From: Aquimarina longa SW024
GTDB taxonomy: Bacteria; Bacteroidota; Bacteroidia; Flavobacteriales; Flavobacteriaceae
Direction of reading: 5' to 3'
Length of the DNA stretch: 64,000 nucleotides
Assembly: GCF_001401755.1 (NCBI RefSeq)
Contig: NZ_KQ474099.1
Span: 427,247 to 491,246 of the forward strand
In this document: positions 28,012-37,012 of the stretch, piece by piece
Numbering within the stretch: the stretch's first letter is position 1
How the letters are laid out: every line of letters begins with the position of its first letter
The notes under the pieces: generated by a model
The model's database searches: none
Seen by the model: the letters and a program-made list of their open reading frames with translations, nothing else
What the model was told of the DNA's origin: nothing
Program-made: the position numbers and the translations under genes

Positions 28012-29372
28012 AGACTAATATCGTATTGTTTTAATTTATTATATAGTGTTTTTCGATCTATTGAAAGCATTCTTGCAGCTTTAGCTTTATTTCCATTTGA
28101 TTTTTCTAATGCATCAAGGATTAGTTCTTGTTCGTTTTGATTTTTGAACAATCCATAGGTTTGTTTTGCGTTATGCGATGCATATGCAATATCATTAGGA
28201 AGCACATCTAATGTAATCATATCTCCTCGAGAAAGTAAAACAGAACGTTTAACTATATTTTTTAATTCCCTTAAATTACCAGGCCAGTTATATTTTTTAA
28301 ATGCTTCTAATACCTCGTCTGCAAATCCAACTACTTGCCGCTCTAACTCAATATTTGATTCTTCTAAAAAGTGATTAGCAAAAAGCATTAAATCTTCAAT
28401 TCTATCTCTAAATGGAGGTACTTTTATAGAAAATTCATTTAATCTATGATATAAATCTTCTCTAAACTCTCCTTCTTTTACCGCATGACTAAGATCTTCA
28501 TTAGTTGCTACTATCACTCTGATATCAACTTCTATTTCCTTATTACTACCTACTGGTTTAATTTTTCGCTCCTGAAGAGCTCTCAACAGTTGAACTTGTA
28601 ATTCATAACTTAGGTTCCCTATTTCATCCAAAAACAATGTACCTCCATTTGCAGCTTCAAAATGTCCCATTTTATCATTTACAGCTCCTGTAAAAGATCC
28701 TTTTATATGACCAAAAAACTCACTAGAAGCTATTTCTTTAGGTATTGCTCCACAATCTACAGCTATAAAAGGTTTATCTGATCGTTTACTTGCTTTATGA
28801 ATACTGCTTGCCACATATTCTTTTCCGGTACCACTATCTCCTATTACCAAAACAGACATACGAGTAGGAGCTACTAAAGCGACATACTCATTTAATTTTT
28901 TAGAGGCATCACTAACACCTCTCACAAAAGAGTTGTTAGCATTTTGTGGCATTTTAGATTTAGAGGATACGCTCTTGTTTTTAAATTCTTTAGTAGTATC
29001 AGAAAAAGTATTAGTATTATGTATAGCTTTCTCTATGGTCTGTGATATAGTATCTGGATTAAAAGGCTTAGAAACGTAATCAAAAGCACCTTGTTTAATA
29101 GCATTAACTGCCATATTTATCTCTGCATACCCTGTCATTATAATAACTTGGGTACTAGAATTATATTTTAATATTTCATCTAATAGCGTAATCCCATCGG
29201 TATCAGGAAGTCTTACATCTGTAAGTACAACATCAAATGTGTGTGTTTTAATTTTTGGAATCGCCTCATTACCAGAAAATGCTGTAAAAACCTCATATTC
29301 TTTTTTCTGCAAAAAAGTCTTAAGCATTGTACAAAAAGCTACATCATCTTCAACAATTAATATCTTAGGCAT
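28008..29372 (-). CDS. Sigma-54-dependent response regulator (NtrC class)
   Basis: 454-residue regulator with an N-terminal receiver (1-120, phosphoacceptor Asp52 in VVLTDVRLP), a central AAA+ domain (about 155-390) and a C-terminal Fis-type helix-turn-helix (NGNKAKAARMLSIDRKTLYN, about 430-449). The Walker A is GDSGTGKE and the sigma-54 contact loop reads GSFTGA instead of the usual GAFTGA. The change from Ala to Ser in that loop is seen in some natural members but may affect coupling to sigma-54. It overlaps the end of the convergent hybrid kinase gene by 4 nt. Confidence 0.93.
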   Translation of the reverse strand: MPKILIVEDDVAFCTMLKTFLQKKEYEVFTAFSGNEAIPKIKTHTFDVVLTDVRLPDTDGITLLDEILKYNSSTQVIIMTGYAEINMAVNAIKQGAFDYVSKPFNPDTISQTIEKAIHNTNTFSDTTKEFKNKSVSSKSKMPQNANNSFVRGVSDASKKLNEYVALVAPTRMSVLVIGDSGTGKEYVASSIHKASKRSDKPFIAVDCGAIPKEIASSEFFGHIKGSFTGAVNDKMGHFEAANGGTLFLDEIGNLSYELQVQLLRALQERKIKPVGSNKEIEVDIRVIVATNEDLSHAVKEGEFREDLYHRLNEFSIKVPPFRDRIEDLMLFANHFLEESNIELERQVVGFADEVLEAFKKYNWPGNLRELKNIVKRSVLLSRGDMITLDVLPNDIAYASHNAKQTYGLFKNQNEQELILDALEKSNGNKAKAARMLSIDRKTLYNKLKQYDISL

Positions 29373-29451
29373 ATTTTATAATTTATTACCGTAAAAAAAA
29401 GTTAATATATAAAAATACGATTTTAAAACCCTTAATTTTAATAAAAACATA

Positions 29452-29485
29452 AAAAAAGAGACTCTTGGGATTGAGTCTCTTTTTT
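29452..29485 (-). terminator. Intrinsic terminator after small secreted protein gene
   Basis: AAAAAAGAGACTC / GAGTCTCTTTTTT with an 8-nt loop; on the minus strand it ends in a T-run. It separates the small secreted protein gene from the response regulator gene. Confidence 0.8.
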
Positions 29486-29547
29486 AGCACTAAACAACTT
29501 TATATCGTCCTTAAGTTATCAAACGATATCTTTTTCTACCCCTAGAT

Positions 29548-29901
29548 TTAAGATTTATTGTCGTTAGGCTTTATCCATTTGCCATTAGTACTTGCAAATA
29601 CAACTTTTGTTTCACCTTCTTTACTCTGCAAAACAATTTTATACGTATTATCTTTAGACAAATATGCTTTTATAATTCTTAATGTATTAAAATCTCTAGC
29701 TGCTGCTTCTTGAATTGATAGAGGCAACTCTACAATATTAATCTCTGTATATTCTTGTTGTTCATATTCATAATTTCGAAATTCAAAATCGTCGTTAAAT
29801 TCAAAATCGTTATTAAGAACAGCTAATTCGTCTTGAGCTATAACACCCTGTGCCGAAAAAATACTTACTACAATCGCTATTATCATTTGTAACTTTTTCA
29901 T
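29548..29901 (-). CDS. Small secreted PepSY-like protein
   Basis: 117-residue protein with a signal peptide (ending GVIAQ, about residue 22), a short acidic, aromatic segment with a partial repeat (NDFEFNDDFEFRNYEYEQQE), and a C-terminal domain of about 65 residues, LPLSIQEAAARDFNTLRIIK... then YKIVL and VVFASTNGKW. This follows the pattern of the small periplasmic PepSY-like domains of Bacteroidota, whose function is not well known. It has its own promoter and terminator and lies beside the sigma-54 regulator. Confidence 0.6.
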   Translation of the reverse strand: MKKLQMIIAIVVSIFSAQGVIAQDELAVLNNDFEFNDDFEFRNYEYEQQEYTEINIVELPLSIQEAAARDFNTLRIIKAYLSKDNTYKIVLQSKEGETKVVFASTNGKWIKPNDNKS

Positions 29902-30213
29902 TGGGTTACTGAATTACTTCTACACTTAGTTATATAGTAATAACTGTTCCAAAGGTAATCTCCAAAACAAACAAAACTCAATCACCTAACAATCAACCCA
30001 TTAAGATATAAGCAATTAATTGAAAAATAACACAAAACATGTGGAATCCACACAAAAGTGTAGAAATATTACTCATTTAAGAAAAGAATTAGATTTAACT
30101 CATCTTTATTCAAAATAACTATTCAGAGAATTAAAACTATTTTATTAGGATTATGAAGTGAAAAAATAAACGACTCATCATATTTTAAAATCCATTGGAG
30201 ATACGATTTCTTG
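29902..30213. other. Intergenic region with small palindrome
   Basis: 312 bp between two leftward genes. It holds the promoter at 29950-29981 and a 13-bp palindrome (TGTGGAATCCACA) at 30040-30052 that could bind a regulator. Nothing else seen. Confidence 0.4.
29950..29981 (-). promoter_or_regulatory. Promoter of the small secreted protein gene
   Basis: TACCTTTG (29950-29957) with TTG (29979-29981) 21 nt upstream on the minus strand fits the Bacteroidota sigma-A promoter. This argues against sigma-54 control of the gene by its neighbour. Confidence 0.6.
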
Positions 30214-30612
30214 TTATATAGGTTTTCTACGATTTACTTTTTTTAAACTTTGTTTATGTTTGTTATCCAAACGTTTTTTAATTGCTCCTTTAGAAGGTTT
30301 AGTAAGTTTTCTTCTCTTTGGAATATGAAGATTAATTTTTAGGATATCCAGTAATCTTTTTATTACCAATTCTTTATTTCTATGTTGACTTCTGCTATCT
30401 CCACATTGTAATATTAAAACCTTTGATTTAGTTAATCTCGAGGACAATTTTTTATACAACCTTAATTTCTCATCATTAGTAAATCCTGCTGATGCCTCAA
30501 TATCTAGAGTTAGTTCTATTTTTGAAGAAACCTTATTCACATGCTGTCCTCCTGCACCAGAACTTCGAATCGCTTTATATTTTAATTCATTTATAATTAT
30601 CGAAGTATTCAC
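30214..30612 (-). CDS. arfB: Alternative ribosome-rescue factor ArfB
   Basis: 132-residue peptidyl-tRNA hydrolase that frees stalled ribosomes lacking a stop codon. The catalytic GGQ motif is in SSGAGGQHVNKVSSKIEL near residue 21, and the C-terminal tail is very basic (KRRKLTKPSKGAIKKR), as needed for entry into the empty mRNA channel. It lacks the codon-recognition domains of RF1/RF2, which fits ArfB. The start overlaps the end of the DUF4301 gene by 4 nt, so the two are translationally coupled. Confidence 0.92.
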   Translation of the reverse strand: MNTSIIINELKYKAIRSSGAGGQHVNKVSSKIELTLDIEASAGFTNDEKLRLYKKLSSRLTKSKVLILQCGDSRSQHRNKELVIKRLLDILKINLHIPKRRKLTKPSKGAIKKRLDNKHKQSLKKVNRRKPI

Positions 30613-32174
30613 GAAAAGAGTGTTACTTGATGAGCAGATTTTAATAAGTCATTTACAGTTTTAACAGGATTAAATGTAGTTAAAGGTACTTCTACAAATA
30701 CACTAATCCAATTTGCCATTGCACCATTCCATAACCCGGGTAATTCTAGTGCTTTTAATACCTTTCCATTCATTGTTTTCTTTGTAATGAACCCTGTTTC
30801 GGGATCAACAAATTCTAATAGGTTGAATTTTTCTCCTTTATAATCTCGTACTCCACATACTAAGTCTACTGGATTAAAATGAGTTGCACTTTTAAGAATT
30901 TCATCTTGTCTATAATTTGTTTTATCTATCTGCGGTGTTTCGATAATCTGTAATACCGATCTGCCATTTTCTCGTTTTACCCAAAATGGTCCTCCTCCAG
31001 GTTCTCCTTCATTAATAACCATACCACACACACGAATAGGACGATCTAAGGATTTTCGTAAAAACTGAAGCTTATATTTATCTGCAAATTTATCAAAATC
31101 TAAAGGTAATGTCACATTTAACTGCTGAACCAAAAACTTCTTGATATCTTTTAATTCTGCTTCAGATGGTTTTTCTTTATCAATTGCATTTAATATTCTA
31201 AATACCTCATCCTGAATTTCAATCAATTTACCTGCTAGTACTTTTTTATATCCAGAAACTTCATCTTGATATTTTCGTACTACTACATTGTCTATATTCT
31301 TAATATAAATAATATCTCCATCTAGATCGTCTAGGTTTTCGATCAATGCTCCATGTCCTCCAGGTCTGAACAATAAAGAGCCATCTTCGTTTCTAAATGG
31401 TTCATTATCTTCTGTTACAGCAATAGTATCTGTTTCTGGTTTTTGAAATGAATAGGTAATACTAAAATTAGTATTTGTTTTTTCTTCTACTTTTTTCTTA
31501 ATTCTTTCAAATTCATCTTTAAATGCGTTAAGATGCTCCCTAGAAATTGTAAAGTGTAATTTAGAATCTCCTTTATCATTAGTATTATAACCTGCAGCTT
31601 CATAAAGATGTTCTTCAAAAGCAGTTGCAATACTATCTATATAATTATGAAAAGGAAGTAATCCTTTAGGAAAAACTCCGTAATTAAGTCCTTTTTCTTT
31701 TAACATCATTTCCACAAAAATATATAGCTGTTTCCCCTCGGATAATGAACGAAATCTAGGGTACGATTTTTTTACTTTTTCTATAACAATATCAAAAAAA
31801 GGAAATTTTTCTAGTCCTATTAAAAATAATCGTATTGCATTTGCTTTTTCGTGGTTTGTATAAGAATTAAGGCTTTCTTTCTCAAAATCATAATTATCAA
31901 GAAACCGAAATAAGTCTTTAAACATACGTGTAGCAGCACCAGATGCCGGAACAAATTTTATCGTTTCTAAGTTTTGCACTCTAGAGTTATACAGTTTAAT
32001 TAACTCTGATTGGTAATGTTCTGTAAATTTAAGAATCCCATTATCAAGGGTTGCAGCACTTCTTAATGATACAAATGGGATTTCATTTTTAAAAGTTTCT
32101 ATTTGAGAAAGTACTTTATCAACTGTTAATCCTTTTGTTTTGATTAACTTAATATCTTTATCCGTTATATTCAT
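30609..32174 (-). CDS. DUF4301 family protein
   Basis: 521-residue cytoplasmic protein of family DUF4301, common in Bacteroidota. The N-terminal part contains FVPASGAATRMFKDL, which resembles the glycine-rich nucleotide-binding start of nucleotidyltransferases (LAxGxGTRM). A central FRPGGHGALIENL stretch and RVCGMVINEGEPGGGPFWVK are also family-specific. Function is not known; the resemblance suggests a sugar-phosphate or nucleotide transferase. It sits between the NadR-like kinase gene (3 bp) and arfB (4-nt overlap). Confidence 0.85.
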   Translation of the reverse strand: MNITDKDIKLIKTKGLTVDKVLSQIETFKNEIPFVSLRSAATLDNGILKFTEHYQSELIKLYNSRVQNLETIKFVPASGAATRMFKDLFRFLDNYDFEKESLNSYTNHEKANAIRLFLIGLEKFPFFDIVIEKVKKSYPRFRSLSEGKQLYIFVEMMLKEKGLNYGVFPKGLLPFHNYIDSIATAFEEHLYEAAGYNTNDKGDSKLHFTISREHLNAFKDEFERIKKKVEEKTNTNFSITYSFQKPETDTIAVTEDNEPFRNEDGSLLFRPGGHGALIENLDDLDGDIIYIKNIDNVVVRKYQDEVSGYKKVLAGKLIEIQDEVFRILNAIDKEKPSEAELKDIKKFLVQQLNVTLPLDFDKFADKYKLQFLRKSLDRPIRVCGMVINEGEPGGGPFWVKRENGRSVLQIIETPQIDKTNYRQDEILKSATHFNPVDLVCGVRDYKGEKFNLLEFVDPETGFITKKTMNGKVLKALELPGLWNGAMANWISVFVEVPLTTFNPVKTVNDLLKSAHQVTLFS

Positions 32175-32177
32175 TCT

Positions 32178-32738
32178 TTATTCTATTAACTGTCTAATAT
32201 ATGTTATAGCTGTTTTAAAACGAGTGGTTTTATCTCCTTTTATCACAATATATGGAAGTTCATATATATCAAGACATTCTTTAAATTTTAAAAACATTGC
32301 TTCTCGTTCTTCGGGTTTATCTCTGAGGTCATCAGCAACCCAAGGGATGTCAATATAAGTCAAAAGGTACAAATCATAAACATTTTCTAATGAAATTTTA
32401 TTTAAGATTTCAGGAACATTCCCATCATAATATGTTTCTGAATACACCTTAAGTTCTAAAAGGTTAGTATCACAGAATAATAGCTTATTTGTTTTTTTGA
32501 CTGCCTCATTCTCTAGTCTCATTTGCCCCTCTGCAATAGGTATCATATCATCATATACACATACTTCTTTAGTCTGATCCCATTTTTTTTGAAGATACTC
32601 TCGCATATATTCAGAAACCCATTGGGCATTATAATGCGCTGACAGCTGTTTAGACAATGTGGTTTTACCTGTACATTCTGGACCAAATAATACTATTTTT
32701 ATGCAGTTTGAAGGCTGTTGTCTAAGTTTTTCTTCCAT
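32178..32738 (-). CDS. NadR-like ribosylnicotinamide kinase-type ATPase
   Basis: 186-residue P-loop kinase. The Walker A is FGPECTGKTTLSKQL and the next block WVSEYMREYL matches the ribosylnicotinamide kinase domain of NadR (EYGREF in the E. coli protein). The adenylyltransferase domain of NadR is missing. Its start overlaps the end of a pnuC-family transporter gene by 40 bp, so the pair probably imports a nucleoside-like vitamin and traps it by phosphorylation, with nicotinamide riboside the most likely substrate. Confidence 0.8.
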   Translation of the reverse strand: MEEKLRQQPSNCIKIVLFGPECTGKTTLSKQLSAHYNAQWVSEYMREYLQKKWDQTKEVCVYDDMIPIAEGQMRLENEAVKKTNKLLFCDTNLLELKVYSETYYDGNVPEILNKISLENVYDLYLLTYIDIPWVADDLRDKPEEREAMFLKFKECLDIYELPYIVIKGDKTTRFKTAITYIRQLIE

Positions 32739-33346
32739 GTAATATACCCTAAAATTGCAATAATAGTAAATAATAAATATTGAAAACTCGTAAAAGTAAA
32801 TCCTTTATAAAAATATAAAGGTACTGAGATAATATCTCCTAAAAACCAAAATATCCAATTCTCAATTTTTCTTTTGGCCATTAACCACATTCCTACAAAG
32901 AATATTGCAGTAGTTAAGGTATCTATATATGCTGTCCAATCATTCCATTTATCAAAAACAACATATACTCCAAATACAAAAACCAAGGTCATAATGAAGA
33001 TTACTATTGCTATATTTTTTTCATCAGAAGTTGTTCGGGAAATAGGTGTAACCTGTGTTTCATCTATTTTTCTAGTCCAAATATACCATCCATAGATACT
33101 CATTATAAAATAATATCCATTAATCATCATATCACCTAACAATGACCATTGAAACAATAAGTATACATAAATTGAGGTACTGATAATACCTGTTGGATAT
33201 ACCCATATTGTATTTGATCTTGCAAATAACACACTTACCAATCCAAAAACTACTGCTACAATTTCAAGAGTAATATGTAAATTGGAGTATTCTGAGTACT
33301 GTCCAAAGAAAAAATCAAAAATCAGATTCATAATTGCTTTTATCAC
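32699..33346 (-). CDS. pnuC: PnuC family vitamin transporter
   Basis: 215-residue inner-membrane protein with seven or so hydrophobic segments. The PnuC signature region is WVYPTGIISTSIYVYLLFQW and GYYFIMSIYGWYIW; the latter contains the Trp/Asn-rich motif of the substrate site. PnuC proteins are facilitators for nicotinamide riboside; a close relative, PnuT, carries thiamin. The adjacent NadR-like kinase favours nicotinamide riboside, and no TPP riboswitch precedes this gene. A possible -7 box (TAGTTTTG) is at 33442-33449. Confidence 0.85.
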   Translation of the reverse strand: MIKAIMNLIFDFFFGQYSEYSNLHITLEIVAVVFGLVSVLFARSNTIWVYPTGIISTSIYVYLLFQWSLLGDMMINGYYFIMSIYGWYIWTRKIDETQVTPISRTTSDEKNIAIVIFIMTLVFVFGVYVVFDKWNDWTAYIDTLTTAIFFVGMWLMAKRKIENWIFWFLGDIISVPLYFYKGFTFTSFQYLLFTIIAILGYITWKKNLDNSLQTA

Positions 33347-33671
33347 TTTTTATCATTTTCATATACATCATAACATGATCTATATCTCTAAAAGCTATTT
33401 TAATTTCTTTAATTAAAAATCAGATCAGTGTAACCTTTTTACAAAACTAATGTTATACATTTCATAATCCTCCTGAAATGGAATAAGTGTTCACTCTACT
33501 GATACTTACACATTATAGTATGTTATCGAAAAATACAACTATATATATTCTTCGATAGTTTAGTGCTTCTAGTTCAAAATTAACTAGAATTATCTATTTA
33601 TTTCATTGAAACTCTTAAAATAATTTACCTGATACTTTTTTTTAAATAGAATTATAAGTCTATTTAAAAAA
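33347..33671. other. Intergenic region upstream of pnuC
   Basis: 325 bp. It contains a TAGTTTTG box (33442-33449, minus strand), a TATCGAA/TTCGATA inverted repeat around 33525-33565, and an 8-bp hairpin TTCTAGTT / AACTAGAA around 33568-33592. I see no riboswitch and no gene. Confidence 0.4.
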
Positions 33672-34313
33672 CTATACATCAGTCCCTGGTAATGCATAAA
33701 CACATGTAAAACCTTCAAACTCTATAAAGTTTATATCGTAGTGACTCATTATATTCTCATAATTAACTGCTCCATAAACAAATGGATAATCCAATGTAAA
33801 AGGCGATATATAGATGTGTTGTTCAAAACTTAATCCAGCGGTAGCATACAGTTTATATAATGATTCTTTGGCCCCCCATATTATCGTTAAAACACGAGTT
33901 TTTTCAAAATCTTGTTGTGCTACATAGTCTTTTTCAAATTCATTAACGAATTTATGTGCTATCTTATGAATTTTTTCTCGTTGCTTCTCAATATCAATAC
34001 CTACTGGGTGATCACTAATAATAACCCCTGCATACTCATAAGAATGAGTAATCGAAATTTGTTTTTCATCTTTAAGATGTGGCTTTCCTAATTCATCATA
34101 ATATAAATCATGATCAGTATACCCCAAAACAGCAAGTAGATGTCGTACACTCATAAAACCTCTGCGATGTATATCAGATTTCATACTATCCACTCTATTC
34201 TGACAATATTCTGTTAATTCTATTCCTTCACAGAGTGATTCATAAGATTCTTCAATCTTCCAAATCAACACGTTAGTACTTTCGTCTATTGTTATAGTTT
34301 TGTAAAGAGGCAT
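33672..34313 (-). CDS. 4'-Phosphopantetheinyl transferase, Sfp type
   Basis: 213-residue enzyme that moves phosphopantetheine from CoA to a serine of acyl or peptidyl carrier proteins. The two family motifs are present: [13 protein letters not shown] (Mg-binding, near residue 104) and [18 protein letters not shown] (near residue 147). With about 210 residues it belongs to the Sfp/AcpT type rather than the shorter AcpS. No carrier-protein or polyketide/peptide synthetase gene is in the window, so its target (fatty acid ACP or a secondary-metabolite system) is open. Divergent from ahcY. Confidence 0.9.
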   Translation of the reverse strand: MPLYKTITIDESTNVLIWKIEESYESLCEGIELTEYCQNRVDSMKSDIHRRGFMSVRHLLAVLGYTDHDLYYDELGKPHLKDEKQISITHSYEYAGVIISDHPVGIDIEKQREKIHKIAHKFVNEFEKDYVAQQDFEKTRVLTIIWGAKESLYKLYATAGLSFEQHIYISPFTLDYPFVYGAVNYENIMSHYDINFIEFEGFTCVYALPGTDV

Positions 34314-34343
34314 TTATAGTATTAAAGTTATTACGTACCTTTG
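34314..34343 (+). promoter_or_regulatory. Putative promoter of ahcY
   Basis: TACCTTTG at 34336-34343 matches TAnnTTTG. The -33 region is weak. The predicted leader is about 95 nt and contains an AAATTC/GAATTT hairpin capped by TTTTCGAAAA (about 34363-34390); it does not look like a known SAM or SAH riboswitch. Confidence 0.5.
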
Positions 34344-34444
34344 CAAACCGAAAAAAGAAGTTAAATTCTAGTTTTCGAAAAGCGAATTTAGAACAATTTA
34401 GTGCTAAATACCAAAATGCACTTTATAAACATAAAATAAAAATT

Positions 34445-35761
34445 ATGAGCACCAAAACAGTACCTTATATCCCTTACAAGGTGAAAGACATTTCATTAGC
34501 TGCATGGGGAAGAAAAGAAATTGAATTAGCAGAGGCAGAAATGCCAGGACTTATGTCTCTTCGTGAAGAATATAAAGATGAACAACCTCTTAAAGGTGCT
34601 CGTATCGCAGGATGTCTTCATATGACCATACAGACTGCTGTATTAATAGAAACACTACTAGCTCTTGGTGCTGAAGTAACTTGGAGTTCTTGTAATATAT
34701 TCTCTACTCAGGATCAAGCAGCTGCTGCTATTGCTGAAGCTGGGATACCTGTATATGCATGGAAAGGAATGAATGAAGAAGAGTTTGATTGGTGTATCGA
34801 GCAAACATTATTCTTTGGCGAAGATAGAAAACCATTGAATATGATTCTTGATGATGGTGGTGATCTTACGAATATGGTATTAGACAAATACCCAGAATTA
34901 GTAGAAGATATTAAAGGATTATCTGAAGAAACTACCACTGGAGTTCACCGCTTATATGAAAGAATGAAAAACGGAACATTACCTATGCCAGCTATCAATG
35001 TAAATGATTCTGTTACCAAATCTAAATTTGATAATAAATATGGTTGTCGTGAAAGCGCTGTAGATGCAATACGCCGCGCTACAGATACTATGCTTGCTGG
35101 TAAACGTGTAATTGTGTGTGGATATGGAGATGTAGGAAAAGGTAGTGCCGCATCATTTAGAGGAGCTGGATCTATCGTTACTGTTACAGAAATTGATCCT
35201 ATCTGTGCATTACAAGCTGCCATGGACGGTTTTGAAGTTAAAAAACTAGAAACTGTAATTGGTAATGCTGATGTGATCATCACTACTACTGGTAATAAAG
35301 ATATTGTGCAAGGACATCACTTTAAAGCTTTAAAAGATAAAGCTATCGTATGTAATATTGGTCATTTTGATAATGAAATTGATATGGCTTGGTTAAATGA
35401 CAATTACGGGAACACCAAGGATGAAATCAAACCACAAGTAGATAAATACACTATCGATGGAAAAGATATTATCATCTTAGCCGAAGGTCGTCTAGTAAAC
35501 CTTGGTTGTGCTACAGGACATCCAAGTTTTGTAATGAGTAATTCATTTACAAATCAAACTTTAGCACAGATAGAACTTTGGAAAAATTCTGAAAATTATA
35601 AGAATGAAGTATATATGTTACCAAAACATCTTGATGAAAAGGTAGCTAAACTACATTTAGCACGTCTTGGAGTAGAATTAGAAACACTAAGACCAGAGCA
35701 AGCTGAATATATAGGTGTTACTGTAGAAGGTCCTTTTAAACCTGAATATTACAGATATTAA
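34445..35761 (+). CDS. ahcY: Adenosylhomocysteinase
   Basis: Hydrolyses S-adenosylhomocysteine to adenosine and homocysteine, removing the product inhibitor of methyltransferases. The 438-residue protein has the substrate-domain blocks [16 protein letters not shown] and [15 protein letters not shown], the NAD-binding motif [19 protein letters not shown], and the C-terminal PFKPEYYRY that reaches into the neighbouring subunit. It lacks no conserved block. Monocistronic, closed by a strong bidirectional terminator. Confidence 0.97.
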   Translation: MSTKTVPYIPYKVKDISLAAWGRKEIELAEAEMPGLMSLREEYKDEQPLKGARIAGCLHMTIQTAVLIETLLALGAEVTWSSCNIFSTQDQAAAAIAEAGIPVYAWKGMNEEEFDWCIEQTLFFGEDRKPLNMILDDGGDLTNMVLDKYPELVEDIKGLSEETTTGVHRLYERMKNGTLPMPAINVNDSVTKSKFDNKYGCRESAVDAIRRATDTMLAGKRVIVCGYGDVGKGSAASFRGAGSIVTVTEIDPICALQAAMDGFEVKKLETVIGNADVIITTTGNKDIVQGHHFKALKDKAIVCNIGHFDNEIDMAWLNDNYGNTKDEIKPQVDKYTIDGKDIIILAEGRLVNLGCATGHPSFVMSNSFTNQTLAQIELWKNSENYKNEVYMLPKHLDEKVAKLHLARLGVELETLRPEQAEYIGVTVEGPFKPEYYRY

Positions 35762-35822
35762 TAAGCTACTGAAGCTCTATGATTCTAAATCATTTTGCTA
35801 TCAGCCAAAAAAAATAGATTTT

Positions 35823-35854
35823 AAAAAAACCTCGTTGTACAACGAGGTTTTTTT
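35823..35854. terminator. Bidirectional intrinsic terminator
   Basis: Perfect 32-nt palindrome (AAAAAAACCTCGTTGT and its complement) between the convergent ahcY and phytase genes, with T-runs on both strands. Confidence 0.9.
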
Positions 35855-35867
35855 AATAACATCATAA

Positions 35868-36872
35868 TCATGGTTGCAATTTTCCTAAATCATAAAAGTA
35901 GAAGTTTCGCTCATTATTCATAGCTACAAAAAGACCATTTTTAAAAGTACTATTAAGAGGCAATGAAACCACATCACATCCATCGGTTTCTTCTGTACCT
36001 AAATTAATTGCTTTAATAAAAACATTATTCTTTCTAGAAAACAAGTTAAACTGTCCTTTTTGCTGATCCGAAACTATCAAAACCCCATTTCCTTGAGGCT
36101 TAGCAGCAATAGCAATCCCTTCTATATCATCTTTGAAATATTCACCTCCAAAAAATGACAATTCCTTATTGCCCTTTTCTGGATTCGCATAATATTTACG
36201 TATTCCTACTCCTTCGTCTGCATAATACACAAAACCTAATTCATCATCTACAGCAATAGCTTCAATTTCTTTGTTTTGACTAAATTTTCCAAACTTTCTA
36301 GTCAACTTAGCATACACACCCGTACTATCGCTATTAAACTGGTATTGATATAAATACCCATTTACAGGTCCTGATTTTCTGCTAATGATTGCAGAAATAG
36401 TATGATCTAATGGGTTTTTATATAAACCAACCCCCATTGGCCTCTTTAATTCAGGATCGGTTTCGTCTTCAAAGACTAAAAAACCTCCATTATCCAAAGG
36501 TTGCATATCCGGAACTGAAAAAAGACGAATTCTATTTCGTTCTCTTTCTGTAAAAGCTATAATATCAACTGTAGTAGAATCATTTATTCTAAATCCATAC
36601 TCTACATCAATATTATTAGGGTATTTTATATTTTTAATTATTTTTTCAGGAATTACTTTTCCTGCTAAATCAAAAGCATAGATTGCTCCATCAGTATCTT
36701 TATCTGTCCCAAAGACAATACTTTTAGAAACATCTGTAGGATGAACCCAAATTGCAGGGTCATCTGTATCATAATTTACTTTTTCTGAAATAACATCAGG
36801 GTCAATCTGTGGTAACTTCTTATTACAAGAAAAAAATAAAACAGCAATTAATAATATAAAAGTATTATTCAT
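35868..36872 (-). CDS. Phytase, beta-propeller lipoprotein
   Basis: 334-residue lipoprotein (signal peptide ending LFFSC, Cys16) with a beta-propeller phytase domain over most of its length. Family motifs include DTDDPAIWVHP near the start, FGTDKDTDGAIYAFDL, RPMGVGLYK, IEAIAVDDELGFVYYADE and DIEGIAIA, with the many acidic residues that bind calcium. It would release phosphate from inositol hexakisphosphate or similar esters at the cell surface or in the periplasm. It lies 140 bp after a large TonB-dependent receptor gene; the pairing of phytase and receptor is recurrent in Bacteroidota and Proteobacteria. Confidence 0.9.
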   Translation of the reverse strand: MNNTFILLIAVLFFSCNKKLPQIDPDVISEKVNYDTDDPAIWVHPTDVSKSIVFGTDKDTDGAIYAFDLAGKVIPEKIIKNIKYPNNIDVEYGFRINDSTTVDIIAFTERERNRIRLFSVPDMQPLDNGGFLVFEDETDPELKRPMGVGLYKNPLDHTISAIISRKSGPVNGYLYQYQFNSDSTGVYAKLTRKFGKFSQNKEIEAIAVDDELGFVYYADEGVGIRKYYANPEKGNKELSFFGGEYFKDDIEGIAIAAKPQGNGVLIVSDQQKGQFNLFSRKNNVFIKAINLGTEETDGCDVVSLPLNSTFKNGLFVAMNNERNFYFYDLGKLQP

Positions 36873-37012
36873 TATAATATAATTTAATTCCTCATTAAGA
36901 GGGTGAATTTATTGAGTATTGCCTTGTTTTTAAACGCATTTCTCATCAATTTTATCTAAAGTTATTGGCTTAAAAAAAACAGTTTGATATATTCTTTGTG
37001 GCGAGATATTTC

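Noticed and set aside
30040..30052. Palindrome TGTGGAATCCACA as a sigma-54 enhancer site for the neighbouring NtrC-type regulator
   Set aside because: The gene downstream has a normal sigma-A promoter and no -24/-12 element was seen.
33347..33671. Third TPP riboswitch upstream of pnuC, which would make it a thiamin transporter
   Set aside because: No CTGAGA or ACCC...GAACCTGA core is present on either strand.
34344..34444. SAM or SAH riboswitch in the ahcY leader
   Set aside because: Only one small AT-rich hairpin is visible; conserved cores of these riboswitches are absent.
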